The translations under genes were made by a program, and so were the position numbers. This document shows, piece by piece, positions 20,941 through 32,284 of a stretch of 64,000 nucleotides of DNA. Each line of letters begins with the position of its first letter. Within the stretch, counting starts at the first letter, position 1. The DNA is from Aedes albopictus. Its lineage: Eukaryota > Arthropoda > Insecta > Diptera > Culicidae. A model generated the notes under the pieces. It saw nothing but the letters and a program-made list of their open reading frames with translations. It was not told the DNA's origin and did not search any database. Location of the stretch: NCBI RefSeq assembly GCF_035046485.1, contig NC_085138.1:328534129-328598128 (forward strand), in the 5' to 3' direction.

Positions 20941-22540
20941 TTTGGGCAATCTCTCCCAGGAATCTAAATGAATCTTTCTCAGGTTTCTGAAGGAATCTAT
21001 CTTATGATCTAGAGAGTCCCTTTCAGGATTCTAGCGTATCCTTCTCAGCATTCCGAACATTTTTTTTTGAGAATCCCTCTCAGGATTCTAAATGAATTTC
21101 TCTTAATAATGTGGAAGATCCCCTCTTAGGATGCCTTTCAATACTGCAGGAGAATTTCGCTCAGAGTTCTGGAAGAATCCGCCAGGGAATTTTGAAGATA
21201 TCTGTCTAAGTATTCTGGGAGAATCCCGAGAAAAAACTTCTCTCAGGATTCTAAGGCAATCCATGTTGGTAGAACCACGCGAGACACACGCATACTCCTG
21301 TCAATTTCGTTTGCATAATTCAGGAACGTATACACTAGCAAACATCAAAACGATAGAACTCTATCACCTCTGGTGGAAGGATCTCGGAAATCAAACGAAA
21401 TTTAAATTCATCGTTAAATCCTTGTACCAAGGCATTTCGAAGAGTGTTACGCCTGTTTGTCTGTGATTCTAGGGAATTTTTTTTCTAGATTCTAAGGGAA
21501 TTCATTTCAGGGTTTTGGGGTATTTCCTACTAAGGGTGATATTCCTTTCAGGATTATAAGTAACATCTGGATGATCTGGGTTGATCCCTCTAAGGATTCT
21601 GGAAGACCCTCAGTTAGGATCCTACTCAGAATTTTGAGGAATTTTATCTTAGCAGTCTCAGAAACTCCTCTCAGAACTCTTGTAGTCATACTCAGTATTC
21701 TCAGACTTGTGGCGAAATCCCTCTCTGAATTCTGTGGGAATCTTTCCCAGGATTCTGAGGGAATTTCACACACGATTCTAGTGGTATCCTTCTCAGGATT
21801 ATGCGTAAGATCCTTTTAAGATTCTGGGGGAATATCACTATGTACTCTTCCCAAGATTTTCTGATAGTTTGGCTTTCAGGGGTAATGCCACCAGGATTCT
21901 GGGAAAATTTATCTCTAGATTCTGGGAAATTTGTCTCATGATTCTGGAGAAATCCTTGGGACTCTGGGTCTCTATTTTTCAAGATTCTAGGGCACTTTCT
22001 TTCATAATTACCATTTATTGAAGAATCTCTCACGAGATTCTGGGCACAGTTCTCTAGAGAAATTGAGATTTTGAAGAATCCCTCGCATAGATTTTGTGAT
22101 TCCTCTTAGGGTTCGGAGCAAATCCTTCTCAGCATTTTACGAGAATTCCAGTAGGATTCTGTATTCTGGAGCAGTTGCTCCCAAGAATCCCTTTCAGGAT
22201 TCTGGGAGAATCCCTCTCAGTAATCAGGGAAAATCCTTCACTTGATTATAGAAAGATTCTGTTGAGATACTGGTGTATTGATTTAAAGTATTCTAGGGGA
22301 ATCACTCTCAGAGTTCAGGGACAATCCCTATCAGGAGTTTGGGGGAGTCCTTTCATAGATTCTGGGCAATGTCTTTCAGGAATCTGTGGTAATTTTTATG
22401 TTTTATGTTGGAATACCTTTCAGAATTCCAGAGAATCGTTCTTAGGATGCTGGAGAAGTCCATTCTACAAGTTTTCGTAATCCCTACCAGAGAGAATCCT
22501 CATCAGATTTTCAGAAAAATCCCTTTTAGGTTTCTAGATA
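20941..22540. repeat. Degenerate repeat, CTCAGGATTCTGG type
   Basis: Imperfect ~30-35 bp units read like CCCTCTCAGGATTCTGGGA followed by GAAT. The motif differs from the other two degenerate repeats of the window. Frames 21571-21819, 21701-22033 and 22175-22480 are repeat-derived. The unit array continues at 24805 after the Tc1-like insertion. Confidence 0.85.
21270..21465. mobile_element. Decayed CACAGAC-family MITE
   Basis: The right end GTGTTACGCCTGTTTGTCTG then TG (to 21465) matches the family end at 3490-3512. A left end is not clear. CGCGAGACACACGCATACTC near 21283 may be its mutated form. The insert is visible as non-repeat sequence within the CTCAGGATTCT array. Confidence 0.55.
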
Positions 22541-23224
22541 TACACTCTGTCCATTTTCTATAAGACCAGATGATTTTTGATTGCCATTTCTCAGGAAGAA
22601 AACACATCACTTCAATTTATACAACGATATGTTTGTGTGAGTGAAACCTGTGCCATGCATAGGAATAATCGTGTGTGTGCGAACGCACCAAGCAGTAACT
22701 ACTGTTTTTGCGGTTCACCGTGTCCATTTTGTATAAGACCATTCACAGCAAAAAAATTCTTGTGATATCACATCATTTTCGCTGCACATCAGTCGCGTCG
22801 TAAAAGTGATGTAAACAATTACATCATTTTCATGCAACAAATTAGCCGCCGCAGCTCGAGAGTGGGTCTAGCAATCGCTAGAACCGGATCTATAGATGAA
22901 TCATATATAAGTAAAATATTGGCATGGATTCGTACACTGATCCGTTGATTGTGAGGCATATCCCTTACCTCTCAGCTATTTCACCGAGTTAGAAGGAAGG
23001 TGATAAATATGATACTGCTTCTAGGTATCTGCTGGAATGGGTTTGTTGACACTTTCCGGTGCCAACCAGGGTGTGCATGGTGAGTGTGATAATTGTTGGA
23101 AAATGATGTAACCGAGTGAGATTACGTTCGAAAATGAATACATCACCAGAAATTACGCGGCTGGATATTACAAAATTATTTGCTGTGTTCTCAGATTGGC
23201 ATGATTTCATTGTGCTGCATCAAA

Positions 23225-24543
23225 ATGCCCAAGCGTAAAGTGTTCAGGGGTCGTTCATAAACCACGTAGACTTTTTGGGGGTATGGGGGGGTCTGCCAAA
23301 GTCTGCGCTCCATACAAATTTCTTTTTTTTTTTTGTATGGACGAAAGTCTACGAGGAGGAGGGGGGTCTGAAATGGACAAAATTTGGTCTACGTGGTTTA
23401 TGAATGGCACCTGAGAAGGAGAAGGGAAGAACCGAGGCATTTCACCAAGAAAAAGTTGGAATTAAGGTCCCCTTAGACATGACTCATACTTGGTCAAACA
23501 AGCCGAACAAAAGACCAACACAGCGTGAACCGTGGCAATGAATGTCGGGCTTCAATGGCCAATATTTGTCATAAAAACAAACAATCCAGTCCCATCAAGC
23601 AATTATCTCGCTGATCCTGAAGGATACAAAGCTATCTGACTGCAAGAAGAGGGCGATAGGTAGAATAGCTTAGAACTCGACTAAATCATTGATGCAACTC
23701 GAGTAAACTTTGAATTTAAAGGTTTGCCTGGAGACAGCTGGACAAGTTTTGATAAAAAGCCCGCATATTAAAAGGGCAAAAAAAGGTTAAAGCTCCTAAC
23801 CTTATAGCTTTTTATGTTGAAAAACAGCTGCGTTTTGCAAAAACTCACATGAATCGGCAGTGGAATTTGCATTTGGTAAGCTTTTGTTGAATGTTACTTT
23901 TCGGAACCTTCAATATTCCAATGTAACTCTGAAACTTGTAAAATATTCTAGATTGTTTTAAATTTTTTTGGACAATCTTCAGAGACAAAAAGAAGTTCAA
24001 CCTGAATGTTCCGGCGGCTTTAATGGATACTGGCGGATTTAAGGAAGGAAGAACATTTTCTGTGCAACTCGGAACTTCGGTGGTGGTTCATGCATGGTGT
24101 GGGCAGGCTTTTGTGTAATCGGAAAGCTGAAGATAGCGTTCACGTATTTCAAAATGAATTGTAAGGACTACATCAGTATTCTTGAAGGACATCTTCTTCC
24201 TTTTTTGTGCAAATATCATCGGTAGAAGTCTACATTCCAAAACGCATTATCCACTATTCATACCAGCAACGAAGCGAAGCAATGGTTCAGAGACCAAAAA
24301 ATCGATTTACTCGACTGGCCGGCGTGTTCACCTGACTTAAATCCAGTCCAAAACCTTTAGGGGATCTTGGTTCGTAGGATTTATACTGAAGGAAAGCAGT
24401 ATGTCACCGTTGATGAGCTGAAATCTGCTATAACAACAGTATAGGACAAAATTGAGAAATCTGTTCTACTCAATTTAGTAAATAGAATGCCAAATCAAAT
24501 TTTTCAAGTCATTAATTGAAATGGCAAAGCTACGGATTATTGA
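23225..24543 (+). pseudogene. Tc1-type transposase, frameshifted and cut
   Basis: The start is MPKRKVF at 23225. After the MITE the frame resumes EKEKGRTEAFHQEKVGIK (helix-turn-helix region). The C-terminal half is clear: IHTSNEAKQWF, DWPACSPDLNP, DELKSAI and a GKATDY-like end. The residue after DLNP that is normally the catalytic glutamate reads Q (DLNPVQNL), and the following W codon is TAG. Other stops and shifts also break it. The DNA-binding and DDE architecture belongs to the Tc1/mariner superfamily, but this copy cannot act. Confidence 0.85.
23248..23412. mobile_element. MITE inside the Tc1-like transposase
   Basis: GGGTCGTTCATAAACCACGT and GTCTACGTGGTTTATGAATG form near-exact inverted ends of about 24 bp. 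The interior has GGGGGTATGGGGGGGTCTG and its rough complement GACGAAAGTC...GGGGGGTCTG. It separates transposase residues that belong together (MPKRKVF and EKEKGR), so it landed after the transposon. Confidence 0.85.
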
Positions 24544-24804
24544 ATTTACGATATGTTGATTTTTATAAGTTTTACTTAATGAAAATGTGTAATATTTAAA
24601 ATGGTCTTATAGAAACTGGACACCTCGAAAACATAAACTCTTATTACAAAAGTAAAAGAAGGAACTTTTAATCAAAATATATTTAAGACAAAAAATAACT
24701 TGTAATGAATTATACAATCACACGCACATTGACCCGAAATTGTTATTATTATAGTTGACTTGGAACAATTTGGGGGTGGTCTTATAGAAGTTGGACAGAG
24801 TGTA

Positions 24805-25740
24805 TTTCTCTCAAGAATCTGGAAGAACCCCTCTTATGATCCCTCTTAGGATTCTTTAGGAATCACTCGCAGAATTCTACAGAATACCTTTCGGGATTAT
24901 GGCAGACTTATTCGCAGCATTCTAAAGGATTCCACTCAGAATGTTAGGGGAATTCTGGGAGAATACTTAAACGAATTCTGGAGGAATTCTTCTCAAGTTT
25001 CTGGGGAAATCCTATCTTCCAGAATTCTGTGAAAGTTTATCTCTGGTTTCTTTGGCAAACTCGCCCAGTATTTTGAGGGAACCTTTCTCAGAATTCTGGA
25101 ATCCTTCTTAGAGTTCTAAGCTACACTTTTTAGGATTCTGGATCATTTCTTTTAAGTTTCTTGGGAAATTCATCTTATAATTCCGAAAATCTTTTTAGTT
25201 TTGTGGGAATCTCTTTCACAATTCTAGATGAATTTATCTCAAGAATGTTAAGAAAAGCTCTTGGAAATCCTCTCATGATTTTGGAAGGATTCATCTTAGG
25301 ATTCTAGGATAATCCTATTTCCGAATCTGGAACATTTTGAGAGAATACCAAGGGAAAACATCTCTTAGGGTTCTGATACTATCTATCACAGGATTATGGG
25401 AGAATTCCTCTCGGGACTCTGAGACAATCCGTCTCATAGATATGGAGTAATCTCTCTCAGGATTCTAGGAAAATCCTTAATAGAATTCAGAGTGAATTCC
25501 TTCAAAGATACCGGAAGAGTCTTGTTTTCTTTTCTAGATAATGTCGCTCAGGGTTCTGGTGTAATCATTTTCAGCATTCTGGAGAAATCTGTCTAATAAT
25601 TCTAGAGGAACTCCTTTTAGAATTCTGGAGGAGTCTCTTTAAATATTCTGGGGGAATTTCTCTCAGCAGATGCGGGAATTTATTTCAGTACTATATGGAA
25701 ATACTTCTCAGAGTTCTGGGGATTTTTCTTTCGATTCAAA
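24805..25740. repeat. Degenerate repeat, CTCAGGATTCTGG type (right part)
   Basis: Continuation of the 20941-22540 array after the Tc1-like insertion. Confidence 0.8.
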
Positions 25741-26127
25741 AATAATAAATTTCATTTTTTTTTTCAGAATGCACTTTATTAACGTTATATTCATTTTCGA
25801 ATCAGAGTCAGTCGCGAAGTATTCTAATATTTTGATATTGAATTTATTTGGACAAATAGTGCATCAAACGAATTATTTTATCGTTTTGTAATATTTTATA
25901 ATATCGAATCGATGTGAAAACATCAATTCAAAGCATTCGATCAAATTGGTGAATCGATTCGGCTGATCCGATTCAAATCGATTCACAATAATCGATGTCT
26001 CAGCCAAATTTCCCCACTAGTTGTGGATTGGCATCTAAGCCGAAAGAGAGATAACTCATGAAAAAAAGGAATGCTCATGGTGTAAGCTCGGGTTCAGTTT
26101 GGCTTGCTATTCCGGAGAATTATTACC
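25741..26127. other. AT-rich sequence and AATCGAT cluster
   Basis: From 25900 to 26000 there are six or more AATCGAT/GATTCGAT words, mirroring the cluster at 20785-20850. The remainder is unassigned. Frame 25670-25891 is not recognisable. Confidence 0.45.
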
Positions 26128-26340
26128 TGTTATGTGGCTTAGTTGGTTAAAGCATCGGTCTAGCGAATACGGGGTCGTGGGTTTGAATCCCACCAGAACG
26201 CGATTTTTGCCACAAATTCACCTCTCAATTTGCCAATCAGCAACATTCTGTGCCTTTTAACCACAAGTTTTTCTGTATGTTTATGACATACCAGCAAATC
26301 TGGTAAATGCCAGTAAAGGTCAACATATATCAGTGTAGTA
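26128..26340 (+). mobile_element. SINE with tRNA-like head
   Basis: Bases 26128-26201 fold as a degenerate tRNA. The acceptor TGTTATG/CAGAACG has one mismatch. The D arm is GCTT/AAGC with an AGTTGG loop, and the T arm is GTGGG/CCCAC. The anticodon loop CTAGCGA would read AGC. The anticodon stem has two mismatches and no CCA-ready gene context exists, so it is a SINE or tRNA pseudogene. The following GATTTTTGCCACAAATTCACC is body sequence. Confidence 0.7.
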
Positions 26341-26383
26341 GCTACTAATAGGAAGCTGATGAGTTTGGGTAAAGGTTTATGAT

Positions 26384-26604
26384 CCTGTCGTAGCCATGGG
26401 GGGGAGTTAACCCCCCCCCCCCCAGAGCCAAAATTTTTGGAACAAAATTCCAGTATAAAACGCTTTGTAATGAAAACATTTTTCGGCTGCGCCGCTATTT
26501 TTAACCTACGGCTATATATTTACGAAATGTGAGTGTCAAATAAAAACAGAGGTATTATTGAACATCGAAACCCCTCCCAGAGCAAATTTCTGGCTACGCC
26601 ACTG
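26384..26604. mobile_element. hAT-like MITE
   Basis: The right end reads AAATTTCTGGCTACGCCACTG, whose reverse complement starts CAGTGGCGTAGCCAG, a common hAT MITE terminus. The left end CCTGTCGTAGCCATGGGGG is a diverged copy. A 13-C run occupies 26411-26423. No clean 8-bp duplication is visible. Confidence 0.65.
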
Positions 26605-27139
26605 CGTAGAAGGATCCGGTTCGAATCTTCTCTAGGATTGTACCATCTATATAGTAAAGTTGGTTATGTTTCACGCAATATAAAGCAATTAACACAGGCA
26701 GTGCACTAAGGGGATTAAGGTGGCCAACAATCGAAAATTGACTTTATTCAATTTGAGATTCAGGTTCGATAGTTGAAAGTAGACCACTTGGACCAGTAAA
26801 CCCTAGAATATTAGTTTGCTAATCCTTATACGTTTCGAGATATTGGCAGCAGAATGAGACCATTGCCAATTTTTGGTAAAATTAATGACATGTTCAACTT
26901 CGCATATCTTCGGCTTAAATGAAAAATGTTAAATTTTTAAAGCAGTTTCTAAAAAACTTGCTTATAAACCTTTCGAATGAAGAATCAGACTTAGAAATAT
27001 TGATTATAAAACTATTAAATGATGCCACATTGAAAAATTCAAATTTTTCCCTAACAAATCGTTCCATACAAAAAAAGTTTCGCTGAGTTTCGCTTCGGGA
27101 CTACTTCTATGACCTTGTTTAGGATCCCTGGGAGGCATT
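26605..27139. other. Unassigned, partly repetitive
   Basis: GATCCGGTTCGAATCTTCTC near 26613 looks like a tRNA-derived B-box scrap. The rest may be the left part of the dispersed repeat that follows. It is not seen in the second copy. Confidence 0.35.
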
Positions 27140-27585
27140 GAAATCAAATTTGGCTGCTACTAGCTGCTATTCTGCAATTCCAATCATGTTGTCGGCGTTG
27201 ATTGAGATATTGCTATATAAAATCACCCTATTGGCCATTAAATACCTCTGAGGAAACATTTGGTCGTCATGGCCACTTTTATCGGTAGATCAATTATAGT
27301 GCAGTCTGAATCTGATCTTGGATCTCATAGCGAAGCGCGTTTTTACGAATTAGAATCAATTTTGTAAATAGGTACAGTTTTCCTTAAACGCCTAAAAGTA
27401 TGCAATGCCCTTGTAATTTCATGGTGTTTGAAACTGTCGTGTTGAACAACCTGTTCAACATGTTTTTCATATTTTTCAGGCATAAACCCTACGAATAGGA
27501 GCAAGACATTATAAAATTGACGCGAAAATAGTTTGGCCACTTGTTTGTATGGAGCCGCCCCATAGTGCAGTGGTGAATGTGAAAA
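27140..27585. repeat. Dispersed repeat, copy 1
   Basis: It shares about 450 bp with 40921-41455 in the same orientation, from ATCAAATTTGGCTGCTACTA through GAGGAAACATTTGGTC to GTTTGTATG. The identity is roughly nine in ten by eye. The reverse-strand frames are not recognisable proteins. This copy lacks the 93-bp insert seen in copy 2. Confidence 0.85.
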
Positions 27586-27591
27586 GTACAT

Positions 27592-27959
27592 TTATGTTTT
27601 AACATTCATTTTGAGGAAGTTTCATCAGAAGCTACTTAGAAGGCTAATAAGCTTCCTTGTGTGAACTTTCAAGTTTCGAAATAACTTAAAAATGAAGCTG
27701 CTTAGAAGGCTGAAGAGCATCTTCCAACAAGCTGCTTAACTTATAAAGTACCCTCTTATACGAACTTATGGTTACTTGTTATTACTTTCGCTGCCTTTAT
27801 GTTTGCGTTCTCCGATCCATTCAAATGATCGTCGTTGTGCTGATTCTATCTTTCGATCACCTCACTTCCGTCCGTCAAGATGCTCCCGTATTTATCCCAA
27901 GGTTTTGTAGCCCCTCTCAGGGACTGTTGGAGTACGATAAAAGCAGGGATGAAAAGCAT
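27592..27959. other. Unassigned sequence
   Basis: It contains a short imperfect repetition of AGAAGCTACTTAGAAGGCT (27630, 27690). No gene is supported. Confidence 0.3.
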
Positions 27960-28840
27960 TCCGTCAGGTTCCTTAATCTGTTTAATGGGATTACGGGGAT
28001 TTCAGGAGCGTTTCAATAGTCTTATGGAGGTGTCAGGGACGTTTTAAGGGGTTTAGAGTCGTTCCTAGGGGTTTCAGGAGCGCTTGATAGCATGGGGAGG
28101 GCAAAGTCTGAGGCCCTCCGAAATCCCCGAAAACGCCTCCGTACCGCCACTGAAACCCGCCGAAACTCCTCTCAAACTTCATGAAATGCCCCCGGAATCC
28201 TCCTTACATTCCCTTGGAACCCAGGTATGAAAAGGCTGGCTTATCAGAGGCACGTTATCCTCCATTTGGTATATTTGTGCCATCACTGAGCCCCACCGAA
28301 TATGCTCTGAAGCTTTCTGAAATGCGTTTGAAATCCCCTTAACACTCCCCCGCACCTCATGTAACGCACCTAAGATCCTCCAAATCCCCTGAAAACGCAT
28401 GTGTAAAACCTCTGAAACCCGCCACCTCTGAAACTACCCGAAATGACTCCGAAATCACACTAAAACCCCCCCGGACTCCGTGTAACACATCTGAGACCCT
28501 CCGAATCCCCCGAAAACCACCTACGTAACGCCTTTGAAACCCGCTGAAATGCTCCTAAGAACCCCTGGAGCTCCCTGAAACCCCTTGGAACGCCATTGCG
28601 ACCTCCTTAAACGCTCTTGGTATCCCATTAAATACCCCAGAGACCCGCTGGAACTCTCATAGGACCCTATAATACCCATTAAAGCGCCCCCTGAACCCCC
28701 CTGAGACCTCTGAAGCACCCCTGAAATCTCATGGGAACAACCTCGAAACGCCCCCAAGGTTTCCTGCTACCCCTGGTTTCCTGGAACCACTTGAAACGCC
28801 CTTGTAACCTCCCTTTGCTCTCTCTTATAAACGCTCCTTG
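27960..28840. repeat. Degenerate repeat, GTTTCAGGGG type
   Basis: Plus orientation to about 28090 and then the reverse complement (CTGAAACCCC, CCTGAAACGCC). Frames 28179-28400, 28521-28757 and 28679-28888 are repeat-derived. Confidence 0.8.
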
Positions 28841-28929
28841 GCCGCCGTTGTTATAATTATAGTCATTATTACATTTTATTATGCACAATATTGGTTATGA
28901 TTAGTTCATTCAATCATGTATTCAGTATT

Positions 28930-29260
28930 ACATCAAAATCAAGATTAAACTGAATCAACAACATTTCTCCATAAGATTCGGTTTGTGGCTGCCGCTCTCC
29001 ATCCTCGGTCGTGCCCAATGCTCGCCAGGTCACGCTCTATCTGGTCCACCCATCGTAATCTTTGCGTTCCACGCCTTTTTGTGCCAACCACATCAGTCGC
29101 GAACACCAACTCTGCAAGGTTGTTATACGGTATTCTTGCAACATGCCCTGCCCACCATATCCTTCCGTCTTTGACCACCTACTGGATGTTGGGTTCGCCG
29201 TAAAGTGCATCGAGCTCGTGGTTCATCCTTCTTCGCCACACACCGTTCTACTACACACCG
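28930..29260 (-). pseudogene. Non-LTR retrotransposon C-terminal fragment
   Basis: The minus strand reads a piece with ELDALYGEPNIQ, a stop, then DGRIWWAGHVARI, GTQRLRWVDQIERDL and GWRAAATNR. This W.GHV.R...RW.D.I..DL pattern is the C-terminal region downstream of reverse transcriptase in several LINE families. The reverse transcriptase itself is absent. It is related in style to the fragments at 1-1075 and 41.8 kb. Confidence 0.8.
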
Positions 29261-29539
29261 CTCAGGATCGTCCTTATCCTTATGTCGTCCACAAAGCACA
29301 CAAATTGACCGGCTTTTGTAAAGTGTCAATATCAATATACACTGTATAATATTTGCTTGAATATACAGTGTAATCATTTTCGAACTAGTACATTTTCATC
29401 GTATTTACGCTATTTTTAAACTTCGACTGAGCGATCTGTTTACCGTAGTAGAATGTTGGGGTCAATACATACGTACAAATAAGATGAATTGATTCGTGGT
29501 TTGGTATGAAAATTTGATGAAAATGATTTTAGTATGATC
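29261..29539. other. Unassigned AT-rich sequence
   Basis: A short hairpin ATATACACTGTATAAT...ATATACAGTGTAAT lies at about 29335-29375. No gene is supported. Confidence 0.35.
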
Positions 29540-29720
29540 GATGAGTTTTGAATTTCTTTGTAACAACTGAGATGCCCTGTCATTAATTGACTCGGTAGCC
29601 TAGTTGGTAAAACACTGATAAGCGTATCAGGACAATAAGTTCAAATCTCAGCTGTGCTGGCGATTTTTGTAAATAATTTTAGCTTATATGTAATTGTGCT
29701 GTGTTTTTACCAATCAACCT
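29540..29720 (+). mobile_element. tRNA-like SINE, diverged member of the 43215/54380 family
   Basis: ACTCGGTAGCCTAGTTGGTA is an A-box tRNA-like head, with a B-box-like AGTTCAAATCTC 40 bp later. The sequence before the head (GATGAGTTTTGAATTTC, ATGCCCTGTCATTAA) is shared with the copy at 54380, and the nearest part also with 43215. Confidence 0.7.
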
Positions 29721-29746
29721 TGTTATCATTATTTTTCTCTTTACAG

Positions 29747-29789
29747 ATACTTTTTGCCGTCAACAGATTCAACTGCACATCATTGAATT
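29747..29789 (+). other. Candidate 43-nt microexon
   Basis: A strong acceptor (TTATTTTTCTCTTTACAG, ending 29746) and a strong donor (GTAAGTG from 29790) enclose 43 bases starting ATACTTTTTGCCG. Both sites match insect consensus. The length is not a multiple of three, and no partner exon is identified in the window. Confidence 0.3.
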
Positions 29790-31370
29790 GTAAGTGAATT
29801 TCTTTCCCTAATTAATCCATAAATCATTCTGATCCTGTTGATCTATCTGTACTCAAATGAGCATATTTGCAAAAATCTCTCTTCTAACGGTTGTTATCAT
29901 ATCCTCCATTGGCTTTTCATTCACAAAGTGCTCATTGTACAGCCTCAATCCGGTACAATCTTCAGTGATTGATTCCCGGTACCGTTAAGCGTTTAACACC
30001 TTGTCGAGAAGATGATAATGTTTATGGCAACTGCTACATGTTTACCCTCGTTTATCCTTCCCTTGAGTTTGCTTTGGCTTGGACAGGTGGTGCGCCCATA
30101 AACGCCTTACTTCGCATCCTGCTGCAACAGACCTAAGTGCAGCTCACTTGTGATGCGCTCTGAGTGACGAACCATTTGATGTTAATTTGTTCTACGTTAT
30201 CCGGTTTCACAAGTGGTCGGAATTCAAACGACTGTCTGTCATCATCAGAGCCAGCAGCAATCGATTTGGTACGACAATTAAAACTTAATGTGATACGTAC
30301 ACAACACACATGTACGCGTCGTTGCAGTAAGCTCACGTGCTAAACAACGCATTCGTCTCGCGGCAGCATAATTTGCAAAACGTTTAATTACCAATTTGCC
30401 CGCGCGGAGCTACGTCGATACATGTGTACGGCCAGTGTAGTACATATTAAGTTAGCTTTATAGTGCCGAGTGGTTTGTTGTCTACCATAAACGTTTCAGA
30501 CACTATACAACAGTCGTTTGATAGTCCATCACTCCTCGCCGCAGGTATTAAGAGTCTGTTAAGCGACTCAAAAGAAAGTTCGGTCGGTTGCCTTTCTTCG
30601 GCTTTGAGTGCAACATGGTTTGATTTGCAGTCACGTATGCTCGCCGCAACATAGTACTTATCGACCTCCATCTGGTGTGTAATTATCGATTATCGTGCTG
30701 CGGTTGCGCTGGCTGCTGCTAGCAGCTAGCGCGGAAGAGTCACAAGACGAGTGAAAGATAACACCAGCGTGATACAACAACGTCGTCGTTGTTTTCGTGA
30801 CGGCGCTCGTGATCCAAGCACATCACTTGCGGATTGCTTGTACCGACAACTGGTAAAACACATCAGCGAACAAGCTTGGCTTCAATGGGATTTGATTATT
30901 TTCTCTGACGGCGACGCGTCGGATTTTGTATTGGTAACATAATCACAGGCTTGGCTACTGCTTTTCAGATAGACGGCTTGCTCTGCTCGGTAATGGAGTA
31001 GAGGCACTTGCTTTACGTTTATTGTATTGACGAGGTATTTGAGTAGAGTTTTTGATTATAGTTATCGGTGAGCGGTATCATCATTGATTGAAACGGATGC
31101 TGTGGTGGATCCTGTCATTCATCGGTATCGTTTACAAATGGGAGAATCTTGAATGAGTTGGATTCAGATCGGTAAACTATCAATTGAATTTGTGAAGATA
31201 GTGAGTTGATGTAACAAATTGAAACGATTTGTTTGTAGGTATTCAATATCTGCATGAGTCCAGCTATTTTCCTATGGACCTACTACGGTAAGAGTGACCG
31301 TAGCTCCTTACAAATGTCAATTTCTCCATTTTGCTTTGGCTGACCAAACCATGGCGACGGAGATAGTCGA
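29790..31370. other. Largely unique, CpG-containing sequence
   Basis: This is one of the few long stretches without visible repeats. It contains GCTGGCTGCTGCTAGCAGC near 30710 and a small palindrome ACAACGTCGTCGTTGT at 30777. Frames 30133-30336, 30447-30671, 30463-30654 and 30751-30942 are not recognisable. It could be regulatory or intronic sequence of a host gene. Confidence 0.35.
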
Positions 31371-31480
31371 ATGATTCCGTAGCTTGAAGTAATAGAAGCG
31401 CCCGTCTAGCGAATTGGGAATCGCAAGTTAGAGTCTTACCAAAGTACGTGGATCTCTTTTCATAATTAAAACCTGAATTT
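31371..31480 (+). mobile_element. tRNA-like SINE fragment
   Basis: CCGTAGCTTGAAGTAATAGA then GCGCCCGTCTAGCGAATTGG and AAGTTAGAGTCTTACC follow A-box, anticodon-loop and B-box order. The CTAGCGA loop is shared with the other tRNA-like SINEs. Confidence 0.5.
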
Positions 31481-31861
31481 GTTCATCAAGCACATGTTTC
31501 TTTTGTGCACATGGATGTCAAAGCATTTTCAACAACCTTCTGAAAGTTTCACCAGAAGTTATATCTAGCTGGTAAACACTTTTTATTCAGAATGAATACC
31601 CGTACGTTAAGCTTTTGTTTGTCGTGCTGTTCTGCTTTGATAAACACATGTGAATTATCAGCTTATTACTTTGCAGTTGAAGAGGGTACTCTGCTTAGAG
31701 GGTTCGTAAAGTCGGTACAAGATCAGGATCCAAGAAATTCACTTAGAATAGCATAATCACACGTTTTTTGATAAATGTTAATTTATGTATATATGAAACT
31801 TATTACTTATCAAAAATGTATATGAAACTTGATATGATAGCTAAAAGATTTTAAGTACATA
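31481..31861. other. Unassigned sequence
   Basis: The stretch is AT-rich, with ATATGAAACTT repeated at 31791 and 31821. No gene is supported. Confidence 0.3.
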
Positions 31862-32166
31862 TACACTTCCGATCAAAAGTTTGGGGTCACTTCCTCAAAC
31901 ATGTCATTTTTTTAGGCCCGTATCTCCACTTATTTGCTTTCGATTTTAAAACCCCAGGTCTCATTCAAAAGATAATAAGAAAATTTGGCAGCTAAAGTTT
32001 ACATACTAACATTTTAGAAAAAACAAATCATTTAAATCATGTTCAAAGTTTCTTTGACTTAGATATTATGAATGACATCTAGGGTTTAGAAATCGGACAG
32101 AGATATGGGCCTAACAAAATGTCATGTTTTTGAGCGGGTGACCCCAAACTTTTAATTGGGAATGTA
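31862..32166. mobile_element. MITE with TA duplication (Tc1/mariner type)
   Basis: TACACTTCCGATCAAAAGTT and the right end AACTTTTAATTGGGAATGTA are inverted repeats, continuing as TGGGGTCAC and GTGACCCCA. TA is at both borders. The 305-bp interior is non-coding. Confidence 0.85.
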
Positions 32167-32284
32167 TCATGGAACATGGATGATTTAGCAATATGCTGAA
32201 TACGCCAGCAATAACTTGAGAGACCAGGGACCACCATGAAAAAGACTATGTCTCCCGTGGTTTCTCCACTCTACAACTTAATTC

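Larger units (their letters stand above)
22541..24804 (+). mobile_element. Tc1-like transposon with doubled end repeats, inactive
   Basis: The outer ends TACACTCTGTCCATTTTCTA and AGTTGGACAGAGTGTA are inverted repeats with TA at each border. A second copy of the motif (GTGTCCATTTTGTATAAGAC at about 22718 and GGTCTTATAGAAACTGGACA at about 24603) lies inside each end. Each terminus therefore has two direct repeats, the IR/DR arrangement known from some Tc1 elements. It carries a broken transposase and is interrupted by a MITE at 23248. Confidence 0.9.

Noticed and set aside
21131..21466. 111-residue frame that looked partly protein-like
   Set aside because: Its first third is repeat, and its end is the inverted repeat of the CACAGAC MITE. 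No known domain.
26128..26201. Functional tRNA-Ala gene
   Set aside because: Two mismatches in the anticodon stem, one in the acceptor, and family resemblance to multicopy SINEs.
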